A DNA stretch of 39,510 bases, taken from NCBI GenBank assembly GCA_048213135.1, contig PS015026.1, positions 300,526 to 340,035 on the forward strand, given 5' to 3'. Each line of letters opens with the position of its first letter. Positions within the stretch are counted from its first letter, which is position 1. Shown piece by piece: positions 1-23,955 of the stretch. Position numbers and translations under genes: made by a program. The notes beneath the pieces are model-generated. The model searched no databases and had not been told where the DNA came from. It saw nothing but the letters and a program-made list of their open reading frames with translations. This DNA comes from Reclinomonas americana ATCC 50394. Its lineage: Eukaryota; Jakobida; Jakobea; Jakobida.

Positions 1-66
1 GTGCGCACACAGATGGATCGTTGTGTGTGGTTGTGGTTGCTCACGTATGTGTGTCTGTGTGTGTAG

Positions 67-916
67 GGTGGCCGAGAACTTCTTCCCAGAGCTGGAGTGC
101 CCGGGAGTGTGCAAAGAGTTGCGCGCCCCGGCTCCTCCCCATTCTGCTTTTATTGCACCACTCCATTTTATTGACTTGTTTTTTCTTCTTTCTCTCTTTT
201 TTTGCGATCGCCGTCGCAGAGCTTGCCTCGAACGGTCGCTGAACGACGGGAGGACAGTACGCATGCGTCTCTTCGACACGAGCCCGGCTCCCGAGTATGA
301 GAAACTTCGCGAGGCAGTGTGGATTCCCAACGCCTCTGTATTTTTGGTTCTGTTTTCGCTGGTACGGTCGTACCAAGTATCGAGGGACTCTCTCAAGCCA
401 CTGGTACGCACCACCTCGTACTTGCGCGCGCACACGCACACACGTCGCTCGCGAGAAAGAAAGAAAACCAACACATGCGCGTTTGCATGCTTGCAGATCA
501 ACGACATCAAGACGAGGGCACCCGGCGTTCCAATACTACTGGTGGGCACCAAGCACGACCTGCGCTCCCGGGAGAACGAGTTGGCTGGCGCCTGTGTGTA
601 CGGCGAGATGCTCGAGGAGGAGACGGTGGCGGTGACCAGGGAAGAGGTGCGGCGGCATTCCTTCCATTTGCACGATTCTCCGTCTCTTCTTCTTCTCACT
701 CCTTTTTCACATTCGCAGGGTGCGGATCTGGCGCGAGAGATTGGAGCCATGGCGTACGCTGAATGCTCCGCCATGACGGGCGAGGGTGTTGTCGACGTCT
801 TCAATGTCGCCACCCTGGCCGTACTGAAGGCTCGCAACAAGAGAGCCGGAACCAGCGTCCTCTTGCAGGGCACCCGACCTGAGAAAAAGACCCGACGCTG
901 CTGCGTCGTACTGTAA
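67..916 (+). CDS. Rho-family small GTPase, atypical, 5' end missing
   Basis: Membrane-anchored GTP-binding switch of the Rho/Rac family, normally a regulator of actin. Exons in phase: 67-108, 220-403, 497-646, 719-916. Visible in order: an effector-like segment VAENFFPELE; the strand and switch II region VRMRLFDTSPAPEYEKLR; the guanine-specificity motif GTKHDLR; the G5 motif ECSA; a basic tail; and a C-terminal CVVL box, which predicts geranylgeranylation. The P-loop exon lies before the window, which opens inside an intron. Oddity: the canonical DTAGQE reads DTSPAPE, so the catalytic glutamine and its preceding glycine are gone. By analogy with Rnd-type proteins, this suggests weak or absent GTP hydrolysis (inference). 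The segment between switch I and switch II is also a little longer than usual. The stop is 84 bases from the stop of the convergent VIT-vWA gene. Confidence 0.88.
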
Positions 917-1000
917 CGCTGTCGCTTGTTAGGTAGTTGGCCAAGCGACGCGCGGCATATTTTGTTCAAATGTCCACACATATAAATCGAGAAAGTGCGT

Positions 1001-4000
1001 TCACTCCATGTGATCAAACACATATTCGCGTGCCCGCCGCAACACACCCATGAATGCCTCCTGCCGCTCCACCCGCCGTCTCAGCGCGCGACACGCCTTG
1101 CCGGCCACCAGCCGCCAAGTACTCTGCTGTTCGGCAAAGCGTCGCTGCGAACGAGACAAAACGTGTAACGGTCAGAAATACAATTTGTTTGTCACCGGCA
1201 CACCTCTGTCTTCGTACCTCCAACACGGCCAGCGACAGAGCAGTGTACCACAGTTGAGGAGCCGGCAACTGCAGTGGTTGACCGACTTGGTCAATCTATG
1301 CGCGAATCACATACAAACGGCGGCATGATTGGTTAGAGAACAAACTCGGAATGTATGAGACAGGCAAGAAAATGCGGCTGCGAACCGCGTCCACCGAGGG
1401 AGTGCCGCGGAACAGGGCCAGCACGCTGGACAAGTCGCGCCACAGTCCGTCAGCTTGCTGAGCGTAGAGTACGCGGTCCAGGGGCGACATGTCCACCATT
1501 GCCGCTGCGGCCGAGGCGCTCGGTGAGGCGACTGCTGACGGGGAGTCGACCAGTGAGCTGGGCGAGAGCAGTCCACTGTCGTCGCTTGCACTCGCTCCCT
1601 TGGGCGCAGCAGCAGGGCTGGCTGCGACGCGAGCGGATCCGCGACGCGCGCTTCCTCGACGAGGCGCACGACCGGCACTGCCCTCGGCGCGCTCAATCTG
1701 CTTGGCACGATTGGTGGCCTTGGAGGATGGCAGCTTGTCGGCATACAACATCGACTTGAGAGCCACGGGCTGTGAATCACCGCCCCCGGCGGCCTCCACC
1801 AGCACCAACGACGTATAATTGGACGGCATGCCGAACGGAACAGCCCACGACAGCACCTCCTGCCGCGAGGCCGCCAGTTGCTCCAGATCGGCCACTCGTT
1901 GACGAGCCGCCAACATGTGCACGTGCGTGCCCTGTTGTGCGCGCGAGACGTCCATCACATATTCAGCCGTGCGTCGACCCAGTGCTGCGCGGCATGAACC
2001 AGATGAGATTGAAAAAGAACGGCAATGAAGACAGGAAAGCAACGCAACTGGTCGAATGGTACTGCACGGTGACAGTGACGGGTTCGGGGTGCTCGGAACA
2101 GGTGGCGTACAACAGAGTGGTGGAGCCGGCAAAGAGCGGTGGTACGGCTGTAAACAGAGGCTGAATGCGTCGCGACGAGAACGTCACGTGCACGTCGGTG
2201 AGACTCGGCACCTGGGCGGCTATTACAGATGGTGGTGGGTGGTGAGCATCACAGTTTTCACGTGCGACGGCATTCTTGTCTGCAATCGAACCTGCCAGCT
2301 GGAAGAGCACCACGTCGGTGAGGACATCAACGCTGCCGGCAATCTCGACAAACTTGTGCATGCCACGACCGAGACGCGCCTGTGGTGCGATATGCACGTC
2401 AAATCAACGACGATCGTGATGGGCAGGAAAGGCCCCGACACCGACACGTACCAGTTCAACCACCAAGTGTGTGTCGACGGCATCTCCGATACCAATGGTG
2501 AAGAGGCGAGTGGAGGGTTGCAGCCGACGAACTGGTCACACACAAAACGTCAATATTACGCAAACACGCACACTACTGCGAGGGAAACGACGCACCGATA
2601 TCGAAGCACTCCTCCTTGTTCTTGACACGCCCATCGGTAAGCAAGAACACTTGGCGGGTGACACCCATCGGCACAGGCAGCTGCGCATTGTGGCCCACGC
2701 AAAATCAGCCAGGAAGAGTACAGCAAGCACGGCAAATAACCGCAACATTCTCAATGTCCTCCAACACTGGCGCAAGGCGTGTGCCGCCCATGTCAGCATC
2801 CATGGCACCGATAAAGGCGCGCGCCTCGGCGTTGACCGCATCCGAGTTGGCTCGTGGCGCCATCCACAACTGCTGGTGAGCGCTGCCAAACCTACACTAG
2901 AGCGTGAGTGAGAGCAGACAGACAGATTTCCAACAGCAGCGCTCACGCCAGCACACAACTTGATAATGTTGAAGGGCACGTCGAGTGCAAGACTTTGAAT
3001 GAAGAGCATGCAGGCACGCTTCGACTGCTCCATGCGTAGTCCCTCCATGGATGTCGAGCAGTCGACGACAAAGACCAGCTCAGTGTTGGGTGTCGACGGA
3101 AGCAGTTCCGGTGGCGGCACTGCGCGAACACATTGGTGAGTACGTCTGCAAGCGGCTTGGATGAATGTCACGGTGTTGCGCACCGAGGGCGAGGCAAATC
3201 GCAAACGACATGGGATCGTTGCGCGAGACACTCGGGTGCTTCTCCACCAATACTGCTGGGAACGGCCAGGGTCGCAAGAACACGTTGACTACGAGGTAGT
3301 CGGCTTGCAGCGGGTCGCTCACTGCCACCACATCCGCCTGCCAGCAGCAACGAACCGCAAGCATGAGAGATTCAGCTTGCACAAGCCCCCTTTTCCCCCA
3401 CTGCAGCACCCACGCACCGTGTTGCCATTGAGGGTCACTTGCAGCGGATGAGTCGGCGACTGCACGTCGGCAATTGGCGCCGTCATGGAGCACGCAATGT
3501 CGAGAATGGGAGTTCCAGCAGCCCGGCTGTACAGCGAGCGCGCGTGACGGTGAGCAGGCAACCCAAGCACTCACAGACAAGCGCAAGAAACGCAACATGA
3601 CACTCGGCGGCAGCACGTTCAGCGGCAGCGCGAGACGCACACTTCGAGACGATGGATCGTAGGTGGCATTGAGATAGCACGTGTAGCGAATGACGACCTG
3701 CACCGTACCGAGTGAGTGACATCCACACCAACAGAACTGCCTTCTTCTTCTTCCCCAGATGGCCACACACCTCGCTCTCGGACGGAATGCGACCCAAATC
3801 AAACACCAGCAACTCCTGATCCATCGTGGCCACCAGCGCCGCTCTCTCATCCAGCTGGTCCTCTTGGTCGAACTCGGCAAAAGCCTGTGGCTTTCGCTGG
3901 ATGGCGCTCTGCAGGGTGGGAAAAGTCAAGCAGTTCAGCACACACCAAGCATACAAGCAAATACACAACGATAACAACACCAACAACAACGACGACGCAA

Positions 4001-4758
4001 CCGTCAGCTCGCGACCATCAACTTGCGCGACAAATTCACCAAACACGCTCGTGTGGTCCAGCAGCGGCAGCACGTACTGGAATGGACCCGCCGAGGAGGC
4101 GCGATTCACAAAGCGCTGCATCACGGTGACCGACGCGCAAAAATCGTGCAACTCGGCCGACACTTCGGCATCTGCGCACACCAAGAATCATGAGTTGGCC
4201 AGTTTCGCATACAACTACCAGCGGAAGTGGTGGCGGCTCTCACCAACAAGCTCCACGGCCAGCACCGGCTCGAGAGGATACTGTCGCGAGCAGTCACGGA
4301 TGCGGAAATGGTAGGGGATCGGTCGGGGCAGTGGAGGAACCGAAGGCACATGATGCGCCAGCACCACGTCAGTGGACGATGCCGTCGCGGCGTCTTCCGC
4401 CTCTTGCGACTCCTCGTTCCAGTCAAAATAGTCGACGGGTGCGTCAATGAACTCTTTGCGCGGATCCACGGGTTCCGCAAACACGTCCACCGAGGCGACG
4501 GAGCGGTGCCGCTGCGGCTGACGGCGATCTTGCACGCCCTCCAGTTGCAGCGTGCGGTTCCGACCAAAGAAGAAGTTGCGCTTCTTCCGTGTGGTGCGGA
4601 GCGGGGCTTCGATCTGCAACGTCGCAACAGGTTAGAACGGTGGGAACCTTTGAGCACGTGGGACTGACATCCATGCGGAGGTGCGCAACGGTTTCACCCT
4701 CGCCATCGTCGCCGTAGCCAGTGCTCTGCAAGCCATCGAGTGAGCTGCTGCAGACCAT
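1001..4758 (-). CDS. VIT and von Willebrand factor A domain protein (VWA5/ITIH-like)
   Basis: Cytoplasmic or secreted adhesion-type protein of the VIT-vWA family (inter-alpha-trypsin heavy chain, VWA5, PARP4-like). From the N-terminus: exon 4669-4758 starting MVCSSSLDG; exon 4244-4613 with a basic then acidic linker; a VIT domain in exons 4002-4171, 3771-3908 and about 3620-3697, with the core VTVMQRFVNRA and the later strand VVIRYTCYLNATY; a vWA domain about 3130-2290 with the metal site motif DCSTSM, then DMGGTRLAPVLEDIEN and QVFLLTDGRV; a linker with SWAVPFGMPSNYTSLVLVE; and a C-terminal helical part PQLWYTALSLAVLE followed by STWRLVAGKA, typical of VWA5 proteins. All MIDAS residues look intact. 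No signal peptide is seen from the chosen start. An upstream exon cannot be excluded. About fifteen small introns; a few splice sites in the middle are not certain. Confidence 0.85.
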
Positions 4759-5098
4759 CGACTGCAACAAGATCAACACAACGCAACAATCGCTCGCTCC
4801 TCAACCGCAGGCTCGTCGGCGGCCGCCTTTTGCACGTAGAAAATGAAGGTCAGTGCATGGGCATACTTGCAAAAAAAAAAGACCTGTGTGGCGGCCAGAC
4901 CTGGGAGTGCATTCCTTGAACGGCCTCGCCCGGTGCCTGCACCGCGCAAGCAATAGCGTCGAGCGAGGCAGCAAAACCGACATGAAAAAACACAACAAAC
5001 AATACGCAGTAATGCAGGCAATGTGAAAGGCGCAGAACACGACTTGTGTAAGCAAAAACATGTCTTTTTCTTGTTTCATTTCACACAGCACATTTCCT
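4759..5098. other. Intergenic stretch, possible promoter of the VIT-vWA gene
   Basis: Between the stop of the large FN3-GAS2 gene (TAG at 5099-5101, minus) and the chosen start of the VIT-vWA gene. It holds a run of ten A on the plus strand near 4871 and a short open stretch on the minus strand around 4800-4860 (reading HALTFIFYVQKAAADEPAV). That stretch could be an additional 5' exon, but no clean donor and acceptor pair joins it in frame to exon 4669-4758. I see no RNA gene. Confidence 0.4.
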
Positions 5099-17682
<12,584 letters not shown>

Positions 17683-17793
17683 AACTGCACAATCAAACAC
17701 ACTCTCACGTTATCTCTCTCTCTCCCTCACACACACACACACAGCAGAGACCACTCCACTCACAACACAACACACAAAAAGTCGATTGTCCGC
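17683..17793. promoter_or_regulatory. Shared divergent promoter region (111 bases)
   Basis: Lies between the proposed start codon of the giant minus-strand gene (17682) and the start codon of the plus-strand nuclear-type gene (17794). It contains a CT tract and a short CA run. A tgacgtca palindrome (CRE-like) overlaps the beginning of the plus-strand coding sequence at about 17801. I see no clear TATA box. Confidence 0.5.
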
Positions 17794-20700
17794 ATGTCAA
17801 TGACGTCACCTTCCCGCGCGAGTTGGGGTTTCCCAGCACACTTGAAGTTGTCCATGAAGCGCGAACGGGTGTGTCTTTCGTGCGTGCACATTCGCATCTC
17901 TTTGCATGCATGCATCTCACTGCTGCACAGGAGTCATCGGAAGACGATGTAATAGAGCCGGAGCTGAAACGGCAGCATGTGCGTCTGTCTCTCTCTCTGT
18001 CACTCTCTGCATGTCTCTCACTCCTCTTGTCCACAGGCTCTGCCCTCTCTGGCTCACGACTCTTCTGACTCTGATTTGCCTCTTGTGGAGGAGCTGGACC
18101 AGGAAGGAATGGACCAGGCCCTGCGAGATGTGCGTGCGTGTGCGCGCGTGTGGACAGCTCCTCCGCTCTCATGCACTCGCACACAGGCACTGGTCCCCCC
18201 TTCACCGCCGCATCTTGACAGAGAGTCGCCTGTGCTGGTCAGGCGTTGTTCTTTCCTGCCAATATGTGAGATCACACGCTGATGCATTGGGCAATGCAGG
18301 TGGCGACGGAGGATGCGGAGATTGTTGATGACTGTGATAAGCGGCAGGCGGACGATGCGCCCGCGGCGGAGGATGTGCAAATTGTGATGGATTCGCAGCC
18401 GCATGAGGTGCGTGTGTGTGTGCGCGTGTGAACGTGAATGATTGCTCATCACCTCCGTGGTGCAGCTGCCCTCGCTGAGCGAGGAATCGACAGACTTGGC
18501 GTTGCCGCATGTGGAGGATGACTATGACGAGCTGATGGCTGATGTTCCACTGCCGGATGAGGTCCGCTGCGATGCTACCGCACAATCATTGTGTTTAGCA
18601 TTGCTCATCACCATTTTGTCGCAGGATCCTCGTCGTGTGGACGACAGAGCGTCGCCTCAGGTATTGTTGCCATACACACAGTTCAGTTCTCGTGCAGTGT
18701 TCACATGTGCTAATGCTGCGCAGGGCGAGGAGTCGGACGGAGCTGTCGATGATGACAAGTGCAGAGTTGACGATGAAGTGGACGAATTGTTGTTTGGTTC
18801 GCGTAATCTTGAGGTACTGGTGTCGGTGTCGGTGTGCGTGTGTGAATGTGTTTACCCGGTTGCCGCCACTGCGACTCACTTTTGTCACGCAGGCTTCCAA
18901 GCCAACTGTCGAGGAGGTGGCCGCCGCAGGGGAGCTTCCAGCCATCAGCCTCAGCCAGGAAAGCGTGAAGCAGGTGATTTTTGGCAGCGTGCGCTCACCC
19001 AGTCGCTGTCATCAGCCGACTCACATGTCTCACACGCACAGGACCCGGAGGTGACTGTCGAAGACAAGAGAGAGGATCTGGAGATGCTCCGGTTCAGCCA
19101 GGACAGCGATGAAGGAGTTTTGCGAGTCAACCATCTGACTAAGCAGAAACCGGCCACTGTGGATTTGACGAAGCCGCCGACAGCCGCCGCTACAACTGCC
19201 GTTCAACGCCGCAAGAAGGTGGCTGGCATTAGCGCCATGTTGGAAGACATGGTTGCGATTTCCGAAGGCACTCGCACGTCGCCCAGATCGAAGCCTGTTC
19301 TCGCTTCGCCTCTGGGCAGTGGCGGCAAGAAGGCCAGTCGCAGCACGGAGGTGCACACGCTGGTGGACGAAGCGAAGACTGACGACGACAAGGGCAGCTC
19401 GAGTGGCGAAGACGACGCACCCATTTTCCGACCACGTGCTGCTGCTGCTGCCGCTCCTACCGCTGCTGCCGCTGCTGTGGCTGTCAAGGGGACGACGACG
19501 ACTCCTGCCGTTACCCTCACCTCCACCCCCACTCGTACCGCGAATGTCCGCTCGCGCGCACGGTCCAGTGACGTACTACTGGCCGTTCTTGACGACGCGA
19601 AAACTGACGATGACGATGACGAAGACGTGCCGATCTTTGGCTCGCCGAGCCGGAAACCTGCACCTCCATCGCGACAAAGTGGAGTGTCTGCATCGGCTGC
19701 AGACGGCGACGAAGCGGTTGTCGTCGTCGAGCCGCGGACGACTCGATCTCGGGTGACGGTGGACGCGAAACCTTCGTCGCGACAAAGTGGAGTGTCTGCA
19801 CCGGTGGACGCGGATGATGCCGTTGTCGTCGTGGAGCCGCGGACGACTCGATCCCGGGTGACGGACACCAGTTCCACGCCGACCAAGTCGCAGCCGTCAC
19901 GGAAGCGAGAGCGGCCGGTAGAAGACAGCGACGACAGCGATCTGGGGACGAAGCGGACGGCGACGAAGAAGCGGGCGGGCAGTGGAAGCAAGAAAACGAT
20001 TGCTGACGACGACGAGACGGATGCTAGCAGCAGCGACGAGGAGCCGCTGTCGAAATTGGGCAAGAAATCGCGGACACCAGTCAAGTCGTCCTCGAGCGCG
20101 GCGAAAGGCAAAAAGGCCAAGGCTGCCGCGAAGGTGTCTCCTGGACAGCGGACGCTTTCGTTTACAACATCAACGGCGACGCCCACGCTGAAAACGTCCC
20201 CGCCACCGCCACCACCACCACCGGCAGCGCCGTCGTCGGTGCTGCCAGCTGCCAAAGGCTCTCGAAACAAGCCGTCGTCCGCGACCGCAACAACGACAAC
20301 CACCGATACCGTCACACCAGCAGCTTCCGCACTGCCGACGCCCAAGTCTCGCGGAAAGGCGTCGACGGCGTCGTCGTCGTCCACGACCACAACTACAACA
20401 ACGCCGGCCACTACCACCGTCACACCAGCAGCAACGGCGTCTTCCGCGCTGCCGATGCCCAAGTCTCGAGGAAAGGCGTCGGCGTCGTCGTCGACAACAA
20501 CAACAATAGCATCAACAACAACGGTCACCACCACGACATCGACCGATTCGCCGCTGCCTCAACTAAAGGTGAAGGCGACAGCACCGGTACCGCCGTTGCC
20601 GTTGTCGGCACGCACGACCAAGGCCGCAGGTGGTGGAAAACGTGCCAAGGCGACCAACAAGTTCAGCCAGGCGCTGTCGTTGGTACGTCGCAGTATTTGT

Positions 20701-22186
20701 ATGTGCGTGTGTCCACGGTTGTCTCCTGAACTGGGTGTGTCGCAAAGGAACGGAAGCGGGAGGCTGAGGGAAAGGAGGAGAAAGGGAAGAAAGCAGGAAA
20801 GCGTGCCTCCCGGCGCAAAGCCGGTGACAGCGATGATGCAGAAGACGAGGATGAGGATGAGGATGACGATTTTCAGAGCAAGTCGGCCGACAAGAAGGAG
20901 CCGAAAGAGGTCGAGGTCGGTGCCGACAAAGTAGAAGTGGAGAAGGAGAAAGAGAGTTACGTCTGTGCCAAACAGTGTGTGTGGCCCGACAGACAGACAG
21001 ACTAACATGTGTTTTCGTTGATCATCAATAGCGTTGGAAGACAAATTCGATCGCCACCAACATGATATTGTCAAGAAGTGCAATCTACCGTCCTTGTCTG
21101 CGCTTGGTCCTACGTCCAGTTGCGTTATTCCGAACTGTCTTGTTCGTTTTTTTGTGACTGCATGTGCTTTATCTCCTTTGCGCTTCGCCCCTTTCCGTTC
21201 GCAATCATGCTGTTCTCATTCCACATCTCTCATTTCCCTTCGCTCAACCCCTTCCATGTTCTCGCTCTTTGTGTTCTCTTTCTTCCTCGTCTCCCTCTCT
21301 GCTCCACCCTTCTCCGTTCGTGATCGTGCTGTTCTCCCTGCGCATCTCTCTCCTTCATCCCTTCCCCGTTCATTCGTATTCCTCGTGTCTCTCACCCTCC
21401 CTCTCTTCTCTCTTCTGCCTTTCGGCACGTGCAGGTGGTATTGAAATTAGTCGCGCAATGGCGCTGTGCTTGCGTGAGCTTGCCAATGTGCGCGTCCTGG
21501 TTCAGGAAATTGTCGACAAAGCAACGGTGCGCCGCGACGGCTGCCTAACTCTGGTGGAGAGTGCACATCTTGTTGGCGTCTACCAGGTCCTCTTCAAATT
21601 GCAGGTGTGGTTGTTACTTTCTCTGTCGCTCCTGGTGCTGCACACTGCCGCTGATGTGGAATGTGTGATTGTGCAGGAGAGCGTCGCCATGGTGGTGGCC
21701 GAGCGCGTTCAGCAGAATGCGCAGTGGCTGTCCGAGGCTCCGCTGCAGGCTGACGAATTGGAGGACGTATTGCGAGAGACACTCAGCATCCCCAGCGTGT
21801 TTACGCGCCTCTTGCTGGCCAGCATGCCGATTCAACCCAACGAATGCCTGCTGGCCAAGCAACGATGGAAGGTGGCTCAAGACTCTGTGAAGAAGCGGAA
21901 AGAAGAGGTGAGTGGCGAGTGCGCGTTTGCAGTGCATAGTTCTCTTTGTGCCGGTGCCGACAGCGCGATTGCTCCTCTCCCGCAGATGCACTCGCAACCA
22001 GTGTCGTCGGTGTTGTACCTTGCCAGCTCGGTGCTGCTGTCGGGTTCGGTGGTTGTTGGCGTGCAAGAGGCGCTGGCCGAGAGGCGAGTTACCTTTGATG
22101 CCGATGCGGCAATGGAGGCCAGTGGAACGCAAGCGGCATCCAGCGAAGCCGAAGGGTGCACTGGCGGCACTCAAGAGGCCACTTAA
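17794..22186 (+). CDS. Acidic Ser/Thr-rich protein with SUMO-interaction-like motifs, probably nuclear
   Basis: Function not recognised. Exons join in phase: 17794-17868, 17931-17978, 18037-18129, 18300-18407, 18466-18561, 18625-18660, 18724-18813, 18893-18973, 19042-20682, 20748-20955, 21032-21106, 21435-21604, 21677-21907, 21986-22186. The N-terminal third is acidic, with short hydrophobic cores next to acids (DDVIEPE, EDAEIVDD, EDVQIVMD, DEAVVVVEP, DDAVVVVEP) that look like SUMO-interaction motifs. Then come a low-complexity Ser/Thr/Ala/Pro part with many basic stretches (KKRAGSGSKK), a PIP-box-like QRTLSFT, and the direct repeat PKSRGKAS. The C-terminal 230 residues are ordered and helical (SRAMALCLRELANVRVLVQEI). 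Composition suggests a chromatin, replication or repair factor; this is inference. Confidence 0.82.
19671..19863 (+). repeat. 108-base in-frame tandem duplication
   Basis: Inside the long exon of the Ser/Thr-rich gene, the segment beginning at 19671 is repeated imperfectly from 19779. Both copies carry RQSGVSA and then AVVVVEPRTTRSRVT. The offset of 108 bases is 36 codons, so the duplication adds a second SUMO-interaction-like core without breaking the frame. Confidence 0.85.
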
Positions 22187-22251
22187 CACACCGAATAATC
22201 ATGAAAGAGGTCGAGTTCTGGGTGTTTTTATACATGTTACAGAATTGTGTC

Positions 22252-23812
22252 TCATACGCGCGAGTCGGCGTCCATATCAAAATCTACCGTGGTGCTTCCC
22301 TGCGTACTCGGCGAGGGCGTCGGTAAAGGTGGTGGCGTGGGGCGTGGCATGAGTGGCAGCGGTTCACTTGGCCCCTGGTGCCTCGCCTCGCGATCGCCCG
22401 CTTCCGGAGCGAAGTGGGCGCGCAGCCTCGGCAGACCCGCGACCGCCGGCCGTTGCCGAACCGAGTGGGCACGCTCAAGTGCAGGCACCGAATCAGTGAC
22501 GGCGATACTGGGCGCGGAATTCGACGACACGAGCTGACTCGCTGGAGGCGCAGTCGGCGATGTCGGTGACGTTGGCGAGCCCGGAGCTGTCATCATTGGT
22601 GCTTGCATTTCATCACTCGGCATGGCGTGCTTGATGTGCATGGGTGCCAGCACTCCGGCGGCCAATGATCGGCGCGGAAGCCGCACGGATGTGCGCTGCC
22701 GTTGTGCCTCCTCCACATACGAGCGAAATGCCTCCAAGTCGTGCAGGTCGAGGTCTGCGTCGGGCAGTGGCGAGTGTGAGCATGCGAGCGGGAGTGCACT
22801 GCGTGTACGGTGGGCNNNNNNNNNNNNNNNNNNNNCCGCAGGTGTGGAACGCGCCAGGCCGCCAGCAAATACATGAGAGCCACGGATCCACGGGTGGCAA
22901 GAAAGCTCTCGGCAAAGCCCGAACCCAGACCAAAGTCCGAGTCGGCACTGTGTACGCACTGGTGAGAGAGCACACGAACAATCACCGCTCAACGTGGAAA
23001 CAAAAAAACGCAACAAAATGGCCATGCCGACCATACCGCACGACTGCACGAAAAAGTACACCTGCACGCACGCACACGCACGGCCGTAAGCGTCATCGAC
23101 GGTGACATACACGTTTCTCACACATGCCTTGTGCAGAGCATCGCTTCCATGAATGCGATTCGTGTACACACTCAGCGACGTCCAGCTCCACCACAGCGCC
23201 GTAAACTGCAACAGAAAGCTGAAGAACCCATGCGTCGACACATCATGCTAAACATATGCAATGGATGAGCAGTTGCACAGAAATGAGCAAGAGTGCATGT
23301 GCCGACCTTCAGAATGGCCGCTGCATCGATGCACAGCGTCGGATCAGCGCACGAGGCGGCACAAACACCTATACATCAAGCAGCTTACCTTGTTTGATGA
23401 CCACAGCCACCTGCATGAAGAAGAAGAAAAATCGTGTTTATTGATCGGAATGCACAGTTGCATGCATGCAAGGTACCAACCATGATCAGATCAACAAAGA
23501 GCTCCAGCCATGAGACCTTGCGATGCGCCTCCACGTCCACGAGCTCCGGCTGCATAGAGAGAGATAGAGAGAGGAAGGGAGTGAAGGGAGTGAGTGGTGA
23601 GGAAGTGTGTGTGTGAGTGAGTGAGTGAGTGAGTGAGTGAGAGAGAGAATGTGTGTGTGTGCGCGTATGTGTGTGTGTGACTCAGTGAGTGATGCAATGA
23701 GCATGGGAGCGAGTGAGAATGCAATGCACTGAGTGCGTAAGTGAGTGGTTGAGTGGTTGAGTGTGTGTGCAGGGAGAGCACGCACCACTCGGAACAACGA
23801 TAGCCGCTCCAT
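22252..23812 (-). CDS. LtrA-like multi-pass membrane protein, apparently incomplete
   Basis: Member of the family of bacterial low-temperature-requirement A proteins, integral membrane proteins of unclear function also found in some eukaryotes. Exons: 23786-23812 (start MERLSLFRV), 23481-23549 with the hallmark RKVSWLELFVDLIM, 23389-23410 (22 bases), 23307-23320 (14 bases), 23122-23205 with ALWWSWTSLSVYTNRIH, 23061 down to about 23000 with SCGMVGMAILL, about 22945 to 22836 with FAESFLATRGSVALMYLLAAW, then after a 20-N gap a hydrophilic tail, with YVEEAQRQRTSVRLPRR and a Pro/Ser-rich end, to the stop at 22252. Normal family members have eight or more membrane spans; only about four are visible, so either the small gap hides sequence or the protein is shortened. 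Some splice sites around 23000 are uncertain. Confidence 0.72.
22816..22835. other. Assembly gap (20 N, probably nominal size)
   Basis: Exactly 20 N within the LtrA-like gene, directly after VPHLR. The round number and the missing membrane spans suggest a placeholder of unknown true length. Confidence 0.9.
23613..23660. repeat. (GAGT)n and related simple repeat
   Basis: About seven GAGT units followed by GA and GT stretches, inside the first intron of the LtrA-like gene. Confidence 0.85.
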
Positions 23813-23852
23813 GCGCCTCTCTACCTCCCAATCAATACATGCGAGCAGTGAC

Positions 23853-23872
23853 NNNNNNNNNNNNNNNNNNNN
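23853..23872. other. Assembly gap (20 N, probably nominal size)
   Basis: Second run of exactly 20 N, between the 5' end of the LtrA-like gene and the region upstream of the FAD oxidase. The missing first exons of the oxidase may be lost here. Confidence 0.9.
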
Positions 23873-23909
23873 CTACCGCCCTTCGGTCCGGTACCACGCA
23901 GCTCCTTCG

Positions 23910-23918
<9 letters not shown>

Positions 23919-23955
<37 letters not shown>

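Noticed and set aside
1050-2397. Plus-strand open frames across 1050-2400
   Set aside because: They are shadows of the VIT-vWA exons on the minus strand, which show family motifs and in-phase splice sites.
19203-20534. Long 443-residue open frame on the minus strand, rich in Val and Asp
   Set aside because: It is the antisense of the Ser/Thr-rich exon; its Val/Asp runs mirror GAC/GTC-type codon repeats and it lacks any domain.
22836-23852. Possible inversion of the contig between the two 20-N gaps
   Set aside because: In the present orientation the LtrA-like exons and the tail beyond the gap are on the same strand; turning it would break this and does not supply the missing oxidase exon.
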